From positions 124,001 through 188,000 of the forward strand of contig CAXXHP010000003.1 of NCBI GenBank assembly GCA_963662675.2: 64,000 bases of DNA. The letters are read 5' to 3'. This document shows, piece by piece, positions 44,771 to 53,909 of the stretch (position 1 is its first letter; each line of letters starts with the position of its first letter). The DNA is from G963662675 sp963662675 (GTDB lineage: Bacteria; Bacteroidota; Bacteroidia; Bacteroidales; Prolixibacteraceae). Under the pieces are notes generated by a model. The model was not told the origin of the DNA. It made no database searches and worked only from the letters and a program-made list of their open reading frames with translations. The position numbers were made by a program, and so were the translations under genes.

Positions 44771-45832
44771 TTATTGCCAGATGTTATTCTGATTTAGGGC
44801 TTGCCGATAGCGTTGAGCATTTTTGTTATGCTCACTCAATGAACGAGCAAAATTGTGATATCCTGAAAAATCTTCACGCGCACACATGTATAGATATTTA
44901 TTCTCCTCGGCATTTAGAACAGCATCGATACTCGAAATTTCAGGGAAGTTGATTGGTCCGGGAGGTAACCCCGGATTCTTGTAGGTATTATAAGGAGAAT
45001 CAATTTCCAAATGTTTATTTAAGATGCGTTTTATAGTAAAATCACCTAAGGCGAATTTTATAGTCGGATCTGCTTGCAAAGGCATTCCTCTTTTTATCCG
45101 GTTAATATACAGGCCAGCAACAATTGGTTTTTCTTCTGTCTTAATGGTTTCTTCCTGAACGATTGATGCAATTGTAATAACCTGAATTGGGGTCAGTCCT
45201 AGAGCTTCAGCTTTTGATAATCTTTCATCCTGCCAAAAACGATCATATTCCGCTTTCATTCTTGTTGCAAATTGTTTTGGGGTAGTGCTCCAATACAGTT
45301 CATATGTATTAGGAATAAACATCGCATGAAATGAATTCTGGTTAAATCCCATTCCTGCAATGACCGCTGTGTCGGAAAGATAGACAAGTAATTCGGTGGA
45401 GTCAGGTTCAATATATAAGGCTACTTTTCCTGCCAATTCTTCCATAAAACGAAGGTTGTTAAAGGTAATTGACACCGGCTTTTGATTACCTGCTTTCAGC
45501 ATATTAACCAAACTGTTATTGTTCATCCCCTTATCAAATACATATTTGCCGGGCTTAATAGATTCTGGATAATCTTTCTTTTTTGCTACCCAAATAAATG
45601 CTTTTTCATTTTCAAGGATATCCATGGCTCGGATAGAATCTAAAACCTCTTCAAATGAGGCTTCCGATGGAATTGTAATGCTTCCAGGATTTTTGACATT
45701 CTCCTCAAAAACATATGAGAATAACTGATATCCTTTAAAACCTGTTAATACTAAGGCAATGGCAAATAAGACAATCAAAATCTTATTCAATTTTGAAAAA
45801 AGCAGAACCGGACTATTTTTAAAGAGAAGCAT
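44771..45832 (-). CDS. mltG: Endolytic murein transglycosylase MltG
   Basis: 353 residues. One N-terminal membrane helix (ILIVLFAIALVLTGFKGYQ, about 18-36), a LysM-like region, then the YceG catalytic domain with ASIVQEET (E227/E228 region, aligned with the catalytic Glu of E. coli MltG), AGLYINRIKRGMPLQADPT, SPYNTYKNPGLPPGPI and YLYMCARED. It cuts nascent peptidoglycan strands near the inner membrane. Stand-alone gene on the minus strand. Confidence 0.95.
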   Translation of the reverse strand: MLLFKNSPVLLFSKLNKILIVLFAIALVLTGFKGYQLFSYVFEENVKNPGSITIPSEASFEEVLDSIRAMDILENEKAFIWVAKKKDYPESIKPGKYVFDKGMNNNSLVNMLKAGNQKPVSITFNNLRFMEELAGKVALYIEPDSTELLVYLSDTAVIAGMGFNQNSFHAMFIPNTYELYWSTTPKQFATRMKAEYDRFWQDERLSKAEALGLTPIQVITIASIVQEETIKTEEKPIVAGLYINRIKRGMPLQADPTIKFALGDFTIKRILNKHLEIDSPYNTYKNPGLPPGPINFPEISSIDAVLNAEENKYLYMCAREDFSGYHNFARSLSEHNKNAQRYRQALNQNNIWQ

Positions 45833-45991
45833 AGATGAAAGTTTATATGCTGTAAAAATAATCTTTTTTCTTTGATTTTGTGATGGCGTAATATTTACCT
45901 TAATTTTTGGGAAATAGGAGAAGCTACAAACATAGATTAAATCTAAATTACGTAATTTCGTGCTTCAGGAAATAATTTAAATACAAAGAAA

Positions 45992-47179
45992 ATGCATCAG
46001 GTAAAACTTGCGGAGAATATATATTATTTAGGCTATAACGACCGGAGAACTCACTTGTTTGAGAATATTTGGCCAATTCCTCATGGGGTTTCGTATAATT
46101 CGTATTTAATTGTTGATGATAAAATTGCGTTGGTTGATACGGTTGAACGTCAATTCATAGATAGTTATCTGGATGAAATTGAGGCCATTATTGGTGATCG
46201 AAAAGTGGATTATTTGGTGATCAACCACATGGAGCCAGATCATTCTGGTGGATTAAAAGCAATTGTTGCAAAATATCCGGATATCACTCTTGTTGGGAAT
46301 AAAAAAACCTTTGGTTTTGTAGAAAGTTTCTATATGAAACCAAAAAATATACTGGAAGTTCATGACGATTCTCGTCTTGAACTAGGTAAGAACGTTCTTC
46401 AATTTCAAACGATACCCATGGTACATTGGCCTGAAACGATGGTGAGTTACGAAGAAACAAACAAAATTCTCTTTTCAGGCGATGCTTTTGGTAGTTTTGG
46501 AACCTTGGATGGGGGAGTGTTTGATGATGAAATAAACCTCGATTTTTATGAAGAGGAAATGATGCGTTATTTCACCAATATTGTCGGGAAATATTGCCCA
46601 CATACTCAACGTGCCATAAAAAAATTATCTGGTCTTGATATTAAAATGATTGCAGCAACTCATGGCCCTATTTGGAGAACAGATTTAGATTGGGTACTCA
46701 GTCGTTACAATAAATGGAGTACTTATACTACTGAAAAAGGAGTGGTTGTTGTTTATGGATCAATGTATGGCAATACTCAAAAAATGGCTGAGGTTATTGC
46801 TCGCCAGCTTTCAGTGCGTGGAATAAAAGATATCCGGGTTTATGATGCTTCGAAGACACATGCGTCATATATTATTAATGACATTTTCAAATACAAAGCT
46901 TTTATCGTAGGAAGCTGTGCTTACAATAATTCTTTATTTCCAAATGTAGAAACCTTACTTACCACCATCGAACACATGGGGATTAAGGATCACTATTTGG
47001 GTATTTTTGGTAATTATGCTTGGAATGGAGGTGGCGTGAAAAACCTAAAGAAGTTTGCCGAGGCTGTAAAATGGGAGTTAGTTTCTGATCCAATTGAAGA
47101 AAAAGGCGCACTGAAGAAGGACAATTATGAGCAGTGTCTTGTGTTGGCAAATGCAATGGCCGATAAATTATTGAAATAA
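45992..47179 (+). CDS. Flavodiiron protein (A-type flavoprotein, O2/NO reductase)
   Basis: 395 residues. Metallo-beta-lactamase-like domain with di-iron ligands H79, E81, D83 and H84 (NHMEPDHSGG), H145 (MVHWPETM), D164 (SGDAFGSFG) and H224 (ATHGPIW); then a flavodoxin domain with FMN loop GSMYGNT (256-262). The full ligand set suggests an active enzyme. No C-terminal rubredoxin domain, so it is class A and needs a separate electron donor. Such proteins reduce O2 to water or NO to N2O in anaerobes. Own terminator downstream. Confidence 0.95.
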   Translation: MHQVKLAENIYYLGYNDRRTHLFENIWPIPHGVSYNSYLIVDDKIALVDTVERQFIDSYLDEIEAIIGDRKVDYLVINHMEPDHSGGLKAIVAKYPDITLVGNKKTFGFVESFYMKPKNILEVHDDSRLELGKNVLQFQTIPMVHWPETMVSYEETNKILFSGDAFGSFGTLDGGVFDDEINLDFYEEEMMRYFTNIVGKYCPHTQRAIKKLSGLDIKMIAATHGPIWRTDLDWVLSRYNKWSTYTTEKGVVVVYGSMYGNTQKMAEVIARQLSVRGIKDIRVYDASKTHASYIINDIFKYKAFIVGSCAYNNSLFPNVETLLTTIEHMGIKDHYLGIFGNYAWNGGGVKNLKKFAEAVKWELVSDPIEEKGALKKDNYEQCLVLANAMADKLLK

Positions 47180-47198
47180 GAGTTTCTAAGATATTGTT

Positions 47199-47230
47199 AG
47201 GCTGATCGATACCGATCAGCCTTTTTTTTT
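47199..47230 (+). terminator. Terminator after the flavodiiron gene
   Basis: AGGCTGATCG (47199-47208) pairs with CGATCAGCCT (47213-47222) around a 4-base loop, then a run of T. Confidence 0.92.
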
Positions 47231-47246
47231 CTATAAATGGAAGTCT

Positions 47247-47254
47247 TAAATTTG
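47247..47254 (+). promoter_or_regulatory. Candidate -7 box for the fructosamine-kinase-like gene
   Basis: TAAATTTG matches TAnnTTTG and lies 44 bases before the ATG at 47298. The -33 position falls in the T-run of the upstream terminator and is not a clear match. Confidence 0.4.
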
Positions 47255-47297
47255 CTATGCATGGTTACAGACCAGTAGAATATTGAATCAATTTAAG

Positions 47298-48179
47298 ATG
47301 GAACAAAAGCTATTAGCATATTTGGGTGATGAACTTCAAGAAAAACTTGGAAGAAGTGTTGTAATCAAGGAGAAATATGTTTTAGGAGGAGGGTGCATTA
47401 GTAATAGTTTAAAGTTGCAAACTTCTCAAGGAGACTTTTTTTTGAAATGGAATTTTTCTTGTGCTGATGATCTTTTTGTTCGTGAAGCTGAATGTCTGGA
47501 AGAATTGAAAAAAAATGTTGGGGATGATTTACTTGTGCCTGAGGTTATTCTGGCAAAAGAGGCAGACTCTTTACCCGGACTGATTCTTTTGGAATTTTTA
47601 CCGTCAGGGAATACTTCAGGGCAGGATGAGAGATTAGGTAGAGGCTTGGCTCAACTACATGAGCAGACCGGCAATCAGTTCGGATTTTACCACAATAACT
47701 ACTGTGGAGCCACAACACAAAATAATACGTGGCAAGACGATTGGATTCAGTTCTTCTCAATTAATAGGATGAAGTACCTTCTTGATTTAATAGGTAAGGG
47801 GCGAGGAATTCAAGACGATGAAATGAATGTGTTTAAACGATTAATTCGAAAACTTCCTGATTTGCTTCCTGCCCATTCCAAGCCTTCTTTAATTCATGGT
47901 GACCTGTGGTCTGGGAATTACATTTATACCACTCAGGGGCCCGCCATTATTGATCCCGCTTCTTATTATGCGGACAGGGAAATGGAGCTATCCATAATGA
48001 CGATGTTTGGCGGCTTTTCGGATAAAACATGGAGCGCATATAGAGAATATTTTCCTTTGGATTACGGATGGGAAAATCGTGTTCAAATCTATCAATTGTA
48101 TCACACCTTGAACCATTACTTTCTCTTTGGTGGTTCGTATCTTAGGCAAGCATTATCAATAGCCCAAAAATACTGCTGA
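47298..48179 (+). CDS. Fructosamine kinase-like protein (FN3K / APH fold)
   Basis: 293 residues from the ATG at 47298 (MEQKLLAYLG); a TTG five codons earlier is also open. Nucleotide-binding region with YVLGGGCISNSLKL, catalytic loop IHGDLWSGN (199-207) and metal-binding DPASYYADREMELSIM with D219, all marks of the fructosamine-3-kinase family. Members phosphorylate ketosamines on glycated amines so that the adduct breaks down. Bacterial members often act on ribulosamines or low-molecular-weight substrates. Stand-alone gene. Confidence 0.9.
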   Translation: MEQKLLAYLGDELQEKLGRSVVIKEKYVLGGGCISNSLKLQTSQGDFFLKWNFSCADDLFVREAECLEELKKNVGDDLLVPEVILAKEADSLPGLILLEFLPSGNTSGQDERLGRGLAQLHEQTGNQFGFYHNNYCGATTQNNTWQDDWIQFFSINRMKYLLDLIGKGRGIQDDEMNVFKRLIRKLPDLLPAHSKPSLIHGDLWSGNYIYTTQGPAIIDPASYYADREMELSIMTMFGGFSDKTWSAYREYFPLDYGWENRVQIYQLYHTLNHYFLFGGSYLRQALSIAQKYC

Positions 48180-48266
48180 AATATGTGTTTGTGTCTCATT
48201 ACCAAATGACTTGCTTACATTGGGTGTAGATCTATACTGTTGGAGAGAATAGATACGAGTTACTCA

Positions 48267-48920
48267 TTAAATTTCAACCAGTTGGTTTTTTATGGCATAC
48301 ATAACAAGTTGAGCCGTATTTTTACACTGGCTTTTTTCTAGAATATTGGCTCGGTGTTTATCAACGGTTCGCTTTGAGATAAATAGTTGATCTGCCATTT
48401 CCTGATTCGACATTCCTTGACAAATTAATATGAGAATTTCTGTTTCCCGTTCAGACAGTTCGGCATGTTGCTCTTTTGTTCTTGAACTAGATCGAAGGCT
48501 ATTGACAAGGGTTTGTAGCAATTCTGACGAAAAGTAGTTGCCTCCATTATATACAGTTTCTAAGGCATCTTTCATCTCGGTCATGTCCGAGTTTTTTAAT
48601 AAAAACCCTTTTACACCGGCATCAACCATCTTGTAATAGTAGTCTTCTTCTCCATACATCGAAAGAGTAATTATTTTCAGATCAGGTATCTTCTGCAATG
48701 CAATTTTTGTGGCTTGTATGCCATCCATTATTGGCATGTCAATATCAAGAAGTATCAGGTCTGCATCCGTGTGATCTATTAATTCAATAAATTCTTGTCC
48801 GTTTGCTGCTTCACCAACAACCTGATAATTTTTTAGGTTGTTCAGTAATATGCGTAACCCATTTCGAAATAAAGTATGATCGTCAACTATAATTATCTTT
48901 CTTATCTTTTCACTTATCAT
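48267..48920 (-). CDS. NarL/FixJ-family response regulator
   Basis: 217 residues. Receiver domain with acidic pocket VDDH (residues 12-15), phospho-acceptor D59 in LLDIDMPIMDG and a conserved Lys in GFLLKNSD; C-terminal LuxR-type helix-turn-helix (LSERETEILILICQGMSNQEMADQLFISKRTVDKHRANI region split over about 150-190). Starts inside the 3' end of the histidine kinase gene (11-base overlap), so the pair is translationally coupled. Targets unknown. Confidence 0.95.
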   Translation of the reverse strand: MISEKIRKIIIVDDHTLFRNGLRILLNNLKNYQVVGEAANGQEFIELIDHTDADLILLDIDMPIMDGIQATKIALQKIPDLKIITLSMYGEEDYYYKMVDAGVKGFLLKNSDMTEMKDALETVYNGGNYFSSELLQTLVNSLRSSSRTKEQHAELSERETEILILICQGMSNQEMADQLFISKRTVDKHRANILEKSQCKNTAQLVMYAIKNQLVEI

Positions 48921-49869
48921 CAGTCTTTATTTTTATAAATACCATGGTACCTTTCCCATGATCAGATTCTATTGATATTTCACCTTTTAATGAATTAATT
49001 CTGGAAAAAATATTTGAGAAACCCATTCCGCTGTTTCCTGGTTGTTCCAGCAATTTATCTTTATCAAAACCCTTCCCATTATCTTTATATGCAATGGTAA
49101 GGCTTTTTCCATCTTTGATCAAATTGATGTTTATATTTTTTGCTTTTGCATGCTTAATGGTATTGTTTATTAGCTCACAAACCACTCGGTATAAAACGAC
49201 TTCAATGTCGTTTTCAAAACGCTCATTACTCAAATTCGATTCCAGTTTAATATGAATGGCTTTTGTTGCATTAATTTTATTGGTGAAGTTGCGTAGTGCT
49301 CTCAGTAATCCAAAATTGTCTAACACATGCGGGCTCAGATTATCCGAAATCTCTTTTAAAGATTTAATGGCTTCGTTAATTACCATTTCAGTATTTTTCA
49401 CAATCTCGTCAGTAGCTTCGTCATGTTCTAGCTGAGATAGTGATGAGACTGACATTTTTACGGTAGATAATAGAGGCCCAAGCCCATCATGCAGATCTTT
49501 TGCAAATCGTTTCCTTTCTTTTTCTTCTGTTTGAATGACGGTATTTAAGAACATTTTCTCTGTCAGTCTTCGCGAATCTTCAACACGTTTCATGTATTTA
49601 AAAATGCGCTGTATCAAAAATACGCCAATGGCAAAGGTTAATGAAATGACAACTCCCGACCACACCATGATTTCGCCAAGTTGCGGGGCATTAAAACTGC
49701 TGATATAAGGGAGGAACTCAAGAAGTCGTTGGATCGCCATAAAAATAAACCCAAACGTAAGTAGTATCCACGAAAAGTTGAATTTGGTGACTTTGGTGAG
49801 TTTGATTGCTACACCTACAGCAAAAAGTTGAAAGACAATTGAAATTACGAGTAAGACCTGAAGTATCAT
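48910..49869 (-). CDS. Sensor histidine kinase of the NarX/DegS (HisKA_3) type
   Basis: 319 residues from the ATG at 49869 (MILQVLLVIS). A TTG at 49902 is also open, but it overlaps a good -7 box, so the ATG is preferred. Three predicted membrane helices (about 4-22, 34-50, 68-88) with almost no periplasmic domain, so the signal is probably sensed in or near the membrane. Dimerisation helix with phospho-acceptor H127 in FAKDLHDGLGPLLS, then an HATPase domain (CELINNTIKHAKA, AYKDNGKGF, GMGFSNIFSRI). Pairs with the response regulator that overlaps its 3' end. Confidence 0.94.
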   Translation of the reverse strand: MILQVLLVISIVFQLFAVGVAIKLTKVTKFNFSWILLTFGFIFMAIQRLLEFLPYISSFNAPQLGEIMVWSGVVISLTFAIGVFLIQRIFKYMKRVEDSRRLTEKMFLNTVIQTEEKERKRFAKDLHDGLGPLLSTVKMSVSSLSQLEHDEATDEIVKNTEMVINEAIKSLKEISDNLSPHVLDNFGLLRALRNFTNKINATKAIHIKLESNLSNERFENDIEVVLYRVVCELINNTIKHAKAKNININLIKDGKSLTIAYKDNGKGFDKDKLLEQPGNSGMGFSNIFSRINSLKGEISIESDHGKGTMVFIKIKTDDK

Positions 49870-49891
49870 TTCTTTGAATTTTAGCTTAATG

Positions 49892-49899
49892 CAAATGTA
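49892..49899 (-). promoter_or_regulatory. Candidate -7 box for the two-component operon
   Basis: The minus strand reads TACATTTG (TAnnTTTG), 22 bases before the ATG at 49869. A TTG lies upstream but at a 24-base spacing. It argues against the TTG start at 49902. Confidence 0.45.
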
Positions 49900-49991
49900 C
49901 AAAGGGAAAGGGGCTTTTCATAACAATAAAACAAACCCTGGTTTTGCTTTTTGTAGGAACAAAAAATTGTATTTTTAACAAAAACTAAAAC

Positions 49992-52900
49992 ATGTCCAAA
50001 CTTCGCATATATAAAGCCTCTGCCGGTTCTGGAAAGACTTTTCGATTAGCGATTGAGTACTTAAAGATTGCCCTTTCCAATGATTGGAATTACAAACATA
50101 TTCTGGCCGTAACCTTCACGAATAAGGCGACAACAGAGATGAAACATCGGGTGGTGGATGAACTACATAAGCTATCCATGGGGCAGCAAACAAGTTATCT
50201 TGATGTGCTCAAAGAAGAAATGAACTTGACCGATATTGAGATTTCGAAAAGGGCGAAAGCCTGTCTTAAAAATATTCTTCATGACTATTCTCGGTTTTCA
50301 ATCAGTACTATTGATAGCTTTTTTCAACGCGTAATTAAGGCATTTAATCGTGAGTTGGGTATTAATACAGCCTATCAGGTTGATCTGGATGATGCTCAAA
50401 TTTTAGATGAGGCTGTAGATGAGTTATTGTTATCCATCGATGATGATCGTGATTTGTTGGAATGGCTCAAGCAATTTGCTCGTGACAAAATTCAAGAAGG
50501 TGGTGGTTGGAACCTCAAAGGAGACATCTTAAAACTGGGTAGGCAGATTTATAACGAAACGTTTAAGGAACTAAATCAGACTTTACATGAAAAGCTCAAT
50601 GATAAAAAATTCATTCGTGATTATCGGAGTCAACTGCAGCAAATTATTTTTCAATTTGAAAGCAAACTCAAACAAATAGGACAAGACGGTATCAATATTA
50701 TTGAAGGCGCAGGCTTTACCGTGTCCGATTTTAAATATGGAAATAGTGGAGCGGCAAACAGTTTCTATAAAATGATAAAAGGGGACCTGACTGTTGGCAA
50801 GCGCTTGCAAAGTGCTGTTGAGGATGCAAGCACTCTATACAGTTCCCCAGATAAAAAAGGAATTGAGCCGATTGCTCATAAAATCCATCCTTTGTTGGTT
50901 GAGGGAGTTAATTTTTACAAAAATGGCTTATCGAAATACAATACGGCAAAGTTAATCGTGAACCAACTTTATACGCTCGGTATTTTGGTCGATTTACAGG
51001 ATATGGTGCGTAAGGTAACGCGCGAAAAAGGGGTAATTCTTTTGTCAGAGTCTGGCACCTTGTTAAAACAGATCATTGCCGATTCTGAAACGCCATTTGT
51101 CTATGAAAAAACAGGCGTGTATTTCCATCACTTCATGATCGATGAATTTCAGGATACATCAGGTCAGCAATGGGATAATTTTAACCCGTTAATTGCCAAT
51201 TCTCTTTCTGAAAATAATTTGGGCATGTTGGTGGGAGATGTGAAGCAGGCCATCTATCGTTGGCGAAATGGCGATTGGAACTTGCTGGCATCGAAAGTTT
51301 CTCAGGCTTTTCCTGCAAATGGTACTACCGAAGAAACTTTGACAAATAACTGGCGGAGCTCGGGAGAGATCATTCGATTTAATAATCGAATCTTCCAATT
51401 GGTGCCGGAAATAATGCAAAAGCATTTTAATGCAGAGATGGAGGAGGATGGCCGTGAGCTTCCATTAAATGAGCAAATACAGGACATTTACAAGGAAAGT
51501 GTACAAAAAATCGGGAAGCTGGAAAACAAAGATGTGGGTTACGTCAGGATGCGTTTTCTGGAAAAAAAGAAAACGGATGAAGAAGTCGAAAATCTTGTTC
51601 TCGATGACCTGATTGCTCAGATAAAAAGGGTTCAGGATGAAGGGGCTTCTGCAAATGAAATAGCGGTATTGGTACGAAAAAAAGACCATGCGAAACTTGT
51701 AGCAGACTGTTTATTGGCTGAAAAAGCAAAAAATGATGGTCAATATAATTTCAATGTACTGTCAAGCGAATCTCTGTACGTGAAAAATGCCCCATCTGTA
51801 ATTTTTGTTCTTTCACTGCTTTCACTGCTTATTGATCCGGCTGATAAACTGGCATTGGCATTGGCGAATTATCAATACTATGAGAAGATAAAACCTCGCC
51901 TTGAAGAAATAGGAAAGCAAGTTCAATTCTTACAATTTGTTGGAAAAGAACAATTAAACTTTGATTTTAGAGAGCCATACACTCCGAATATTTCAAGTCA
52001 GTTTGAGGCATATGATGAGGAAGAAAACCAATTGTTCCGTTTTATCAATAGCAGCTTCTTTTATGAAATACTTGGCTCTAGAAATTTACAGGAAGTTATT
52101 TTTAAACTGTGCGAAATTTTTCATCTCTTTGAATTGAAGGACGAATTGGCCTATTTGCAGGCATTCATCGATCAGGTGAGCCATTTTATAAAAAACAGGA
52201 CTACAGATATTTCAGCCTTTATCTCTTGGTGGGAAGATGAGGGGCAGAAGAAAACGGTATCTGTTTCTGAAAAATTGAATGCCATCCGGATACAAACAAT
52301 TCACAAAGCAAAGGGATTAGAGTATAGTTATGTGTTTATTCCATTTTGCGACTGGTCTTTGGATGTTTCGGCTCAACATGCTCCCATCTTGTGGTGTAAG
52401 CCCAGTGAAGAGCCATTCAATATGTTGGAACTTGTACCGGTAAAATATGCCAAAAGTATGGGCAGCTCTTCATTTTTCAAAGAATATTTTACCGAGAAGA
52501 TGAGTAATTATATTGACAACCTCAATCTATTATATGTCGCTTTTACGCGAGCTAAACATGCCATTTTTACTTGGTCGGAATACGGTAATAAGTTGAATTC
52601 GATTGGTGATTTACTGAAAATGTCAGTTGCTCAGGATGAAAATTATTCCCGTCTGGGAGCGGATCAGCTTACCGCAAAGTTATTAGATAGTTATTGCGAA
52701 GATGAGAATGTTTTGGAAATCGGTCATCTTCAATTGGCTCCTGTTGAAAAGGAGAAGGGGGATGAAAAAAAGGATGTGGCTTTGCAGCTTAATAAATACA
52801 AATTTTCAGATTTTAGCAATTATTTAAAACTGAGAAAAAACCATGAAAATTATTTTGAGGATGGGAAAACAACAGAAAAAAGCATTAATAAGGGTAAGCT

Positions 52901-53309
52901 TATACATGAAATTCTTGCTAAAATAAATACTGTAGGTGATTTGGATAAAGCTGTAAATCACTTGGTTTTTCAAGGACTGATGACAGACGGTGAGGCTGGT
53001 GATATTAAGTCTCATTTAAAGGAACTTATAACAGACCATGAAGTGAAGAGCTGGTTTGATGGAACCTATAGGGTTGTTAACGAGCGTAATATAATTACAA
53101 GGAGCAAAGAGCTGAAACGTCCGGATCGTATTATGATTGCGGATGATCAGGTCATTGTTGTAGATTATAAATCCGGAGAAAAAGAACTTGATAAATATGT
53201 TGGTCAGGTGAGGAATTACATGCGTGAATTAAAAGCATGTGGATACCCGCATGTATTCGGCTATATTTGGTATACAAGAAATAACAAACGTGTAGCTGTT
53301 CAGTTATAG
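49992..53309 (+). CDS. RecB/AddA-like UvrD helicase with C-terminal PD-(D/E)XK nuclease
   Basis: 1105 residues. Motif I ASAGSGKTF (9-17), motif Ia AVTFTNKATTEMKHR, motif II DEFQDTSGQQW with D384, motif III VGDVKQAIYRWRNGDW, motif V TIHKAKGLEYSYVFIPF and motif VI LLYVAFTRAKHAI, then a RecB-family nuclease domain with DRIMIADDQVIVVDYKSGE (D1058, K1060). This is the helicase-nuclease subunit of an AddAB-type system that processes double-strand breaks for RecA. The usual partner (AddB-like) is not next to it in this window. Bacterial relatives are often labelled exonuclease V beta chain. Confidence 0.93.
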   Translation: MSKLRIYKASAGSGKTFRLAIEYLKIALSNDWNYKHILAVTFTNKATTEMKHRVVDELHKLSMGQQTSYLDVLKEEMNLTDIEISKRAKACLKNILHDYSRFSISTIDSFFQRVIKAFNRELGINTAYQVDLDDAQILDEAVDELLLSIDDDRDLLEWLKQFARDKIQEGGGWNLKGDILKLGRQIYNETFKELNQTLHEKLNDKKFIRDYRSQLQQIIFQFESKLKQIGQDGINIIEGAGFTVSDFKYGNSGAANSFYKMIKGDLTVGKRLQSAVEDASTLYSSPDKKGIEPIAHKIHPLLVEGVNFYKNGLSKYNTAKLIVNQLYTLGILVDLQDMVRKVTREKGVILLSESGTLLKQIIADSETPFVYEKTGVYFHHFMIDEFQDTSGQQWDNFNPLIANSLSENNLGMLVGDVKQAIYRWRNGDWNLLASKVSQAFPANGTTEETLTNNWRSSGEIIRFNNRIFQLVPEIMQKHFNAEMEEDGRELPLNEQIQDIYKESVQKIGKLENKDVGYVRMRFLEKKKTDEEVENLVLDDLIAQIKRVQDEGASANEIAVLVRKKDHAKLVADCLLAEKAKNDGQYNFNVLSSESLYVKNAPSVIFVLSLLSLLIDPADKLALALANYQYYEKIKPRLEEIGKQVQFLQFVGKEQLNFDFREPYTPNISSQFEAYDEEENQLFRFINSSFFYEILGSRNLQEVIFKLCEIFHLFELKDELAYLQAFIDQVSHFIKNRTTDISAFISWWEDEGQKKTVSVSEKLNAIRIQTIHKAKGLEYSYVFIPFCDWSLDVSAQHAPILWCKPSEEPFNMLELVPVKYAKSMGSSSFFKEYFTEKMSNYIDNLNLLYVAFTRAKHAIFTWSEYGNKLNSIGDLLKMSVAQDENYSRLGADQLTAKLLDSYCEDENVLEIGHLQLAPVEKEKGDEKKDVALQLNKYKFSDFSNYLKLRKNHENYFEDGKTTEKSINKGKLIHEILAKINTVGDLDKAVNHLVFQGLMTDGEAGDIKSHLKELITDHEVKSWFDGTYRVVNERNIITRSKELKRPDRIMIADDQVIVVDYKSGEKELDKYVGQVRNYMRELKACGYPHVFGYIWYTRNNKRVAVQL

Positions 53310-53360
53310 AAGGACTTCTATCATCCTTCTATTCTTTTGTTGATTTTTTTCTTGAGTACC

Positions 53361-53390
53361 TTGTCTGTTCTGTTCAAATAAGTAATTTTG
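53361..53390 (+). promoter_or_regulatory. Bacteroides-type promoter for the DUF4293 gene
   Basis: TTG at 53361-53363, 19-base spacer, TAATTTTG at 53383-53390. It would give a leader of only about 12 nt before the ATG at 53409 and supports that start over the TTG at 53388. Confidence 0.6.
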
Positions 53391-53408
53391 CAAAAAAACG
53401 AAATTAAC

Positions 53409-53852
53409 ATGTTACAAAGAATTCAAACCCTTTATATAATGGTGGCCGCAATCCTGATCGGAATTTTATTTGCTCTGCCATTTGCTGAAATAGCACATAA
53501 TAATCAACTCTTTTTATTCGACATTCGTGGAATTGTACGCAATGGGATTGTTGAAGAGAATGGGATGGCTATTGCCGTATTCATTGGTATTATTTTGCTT
53601 CTGCACATAGTTGTGGCCTATTCTTTTAAAAAACGCATCCGTCAAATCCGCTTATTGGTGTTTACAATTATTCTCTTGTTGGGTTTATTCGGAATGTTTT
53701 ATTTTTTCACCTACTATTCATTTAGTGGAGCCGAAGTTAGCTTCAAGCTTCCTGTTGTATTTCCGTTAGTTGCCATTATTCTTGATTATTTGGCTATTCG
53801 GAATATTGGGAAAGATGAAGCTCTGATACGCTCTATCGATAGGATTCGATAA
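53409..53852 (+). CDS. DUF4293 family membrane protein
   Basis: 147 residues from the ATG at 53409 (MLQRIQTLYIMVAAI). Four hydrophobic helices: about 5-23, 51-70, 78-97 and 110-128, the layout of DUF4293, a small Bacteroidota-specific inner-membrane family beginning with a M(I/L)QRIQ stretch. Function unknown. Stand-alone, facing the TPR gene. Confidence 0.85.
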   Translation: MLQRIQTLYIMVAAILIGILFALPFAEIAHNNQLFLFDIRGIVRNGIVEENGMAIAVFIGIILLLHIVVAYSFKKRIRQIRLLVFTIILLLGLFGMFYFFTYYSFSGAEVSFKLPVVFPLVAIILDYLAIRNIGKDEALIRSIDRIR

Positions 53853-53864
53853 TACAAGGGTCTA

Positions 53865-53884
53865 GTTCTTCTTGCCTGAAGAAC
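53865..53884. repeat. Hairpin between convergent DUF4293 and TPR genes
   Basis: GTTCTTC (53865-53871) pairs with GAAGAAC (53878-53884), loop of six. No T-run, so its role as terminator is doubtful. An overlapping longer inverted repeat (AACGTTAT at 53882, ATAACGTT at 53919) extends into the TPR 3' end. Confidence 0.4.
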
Positions 53885-53909
53885 GTTATCGGAGAATGAT
53901 GGAAGACAA

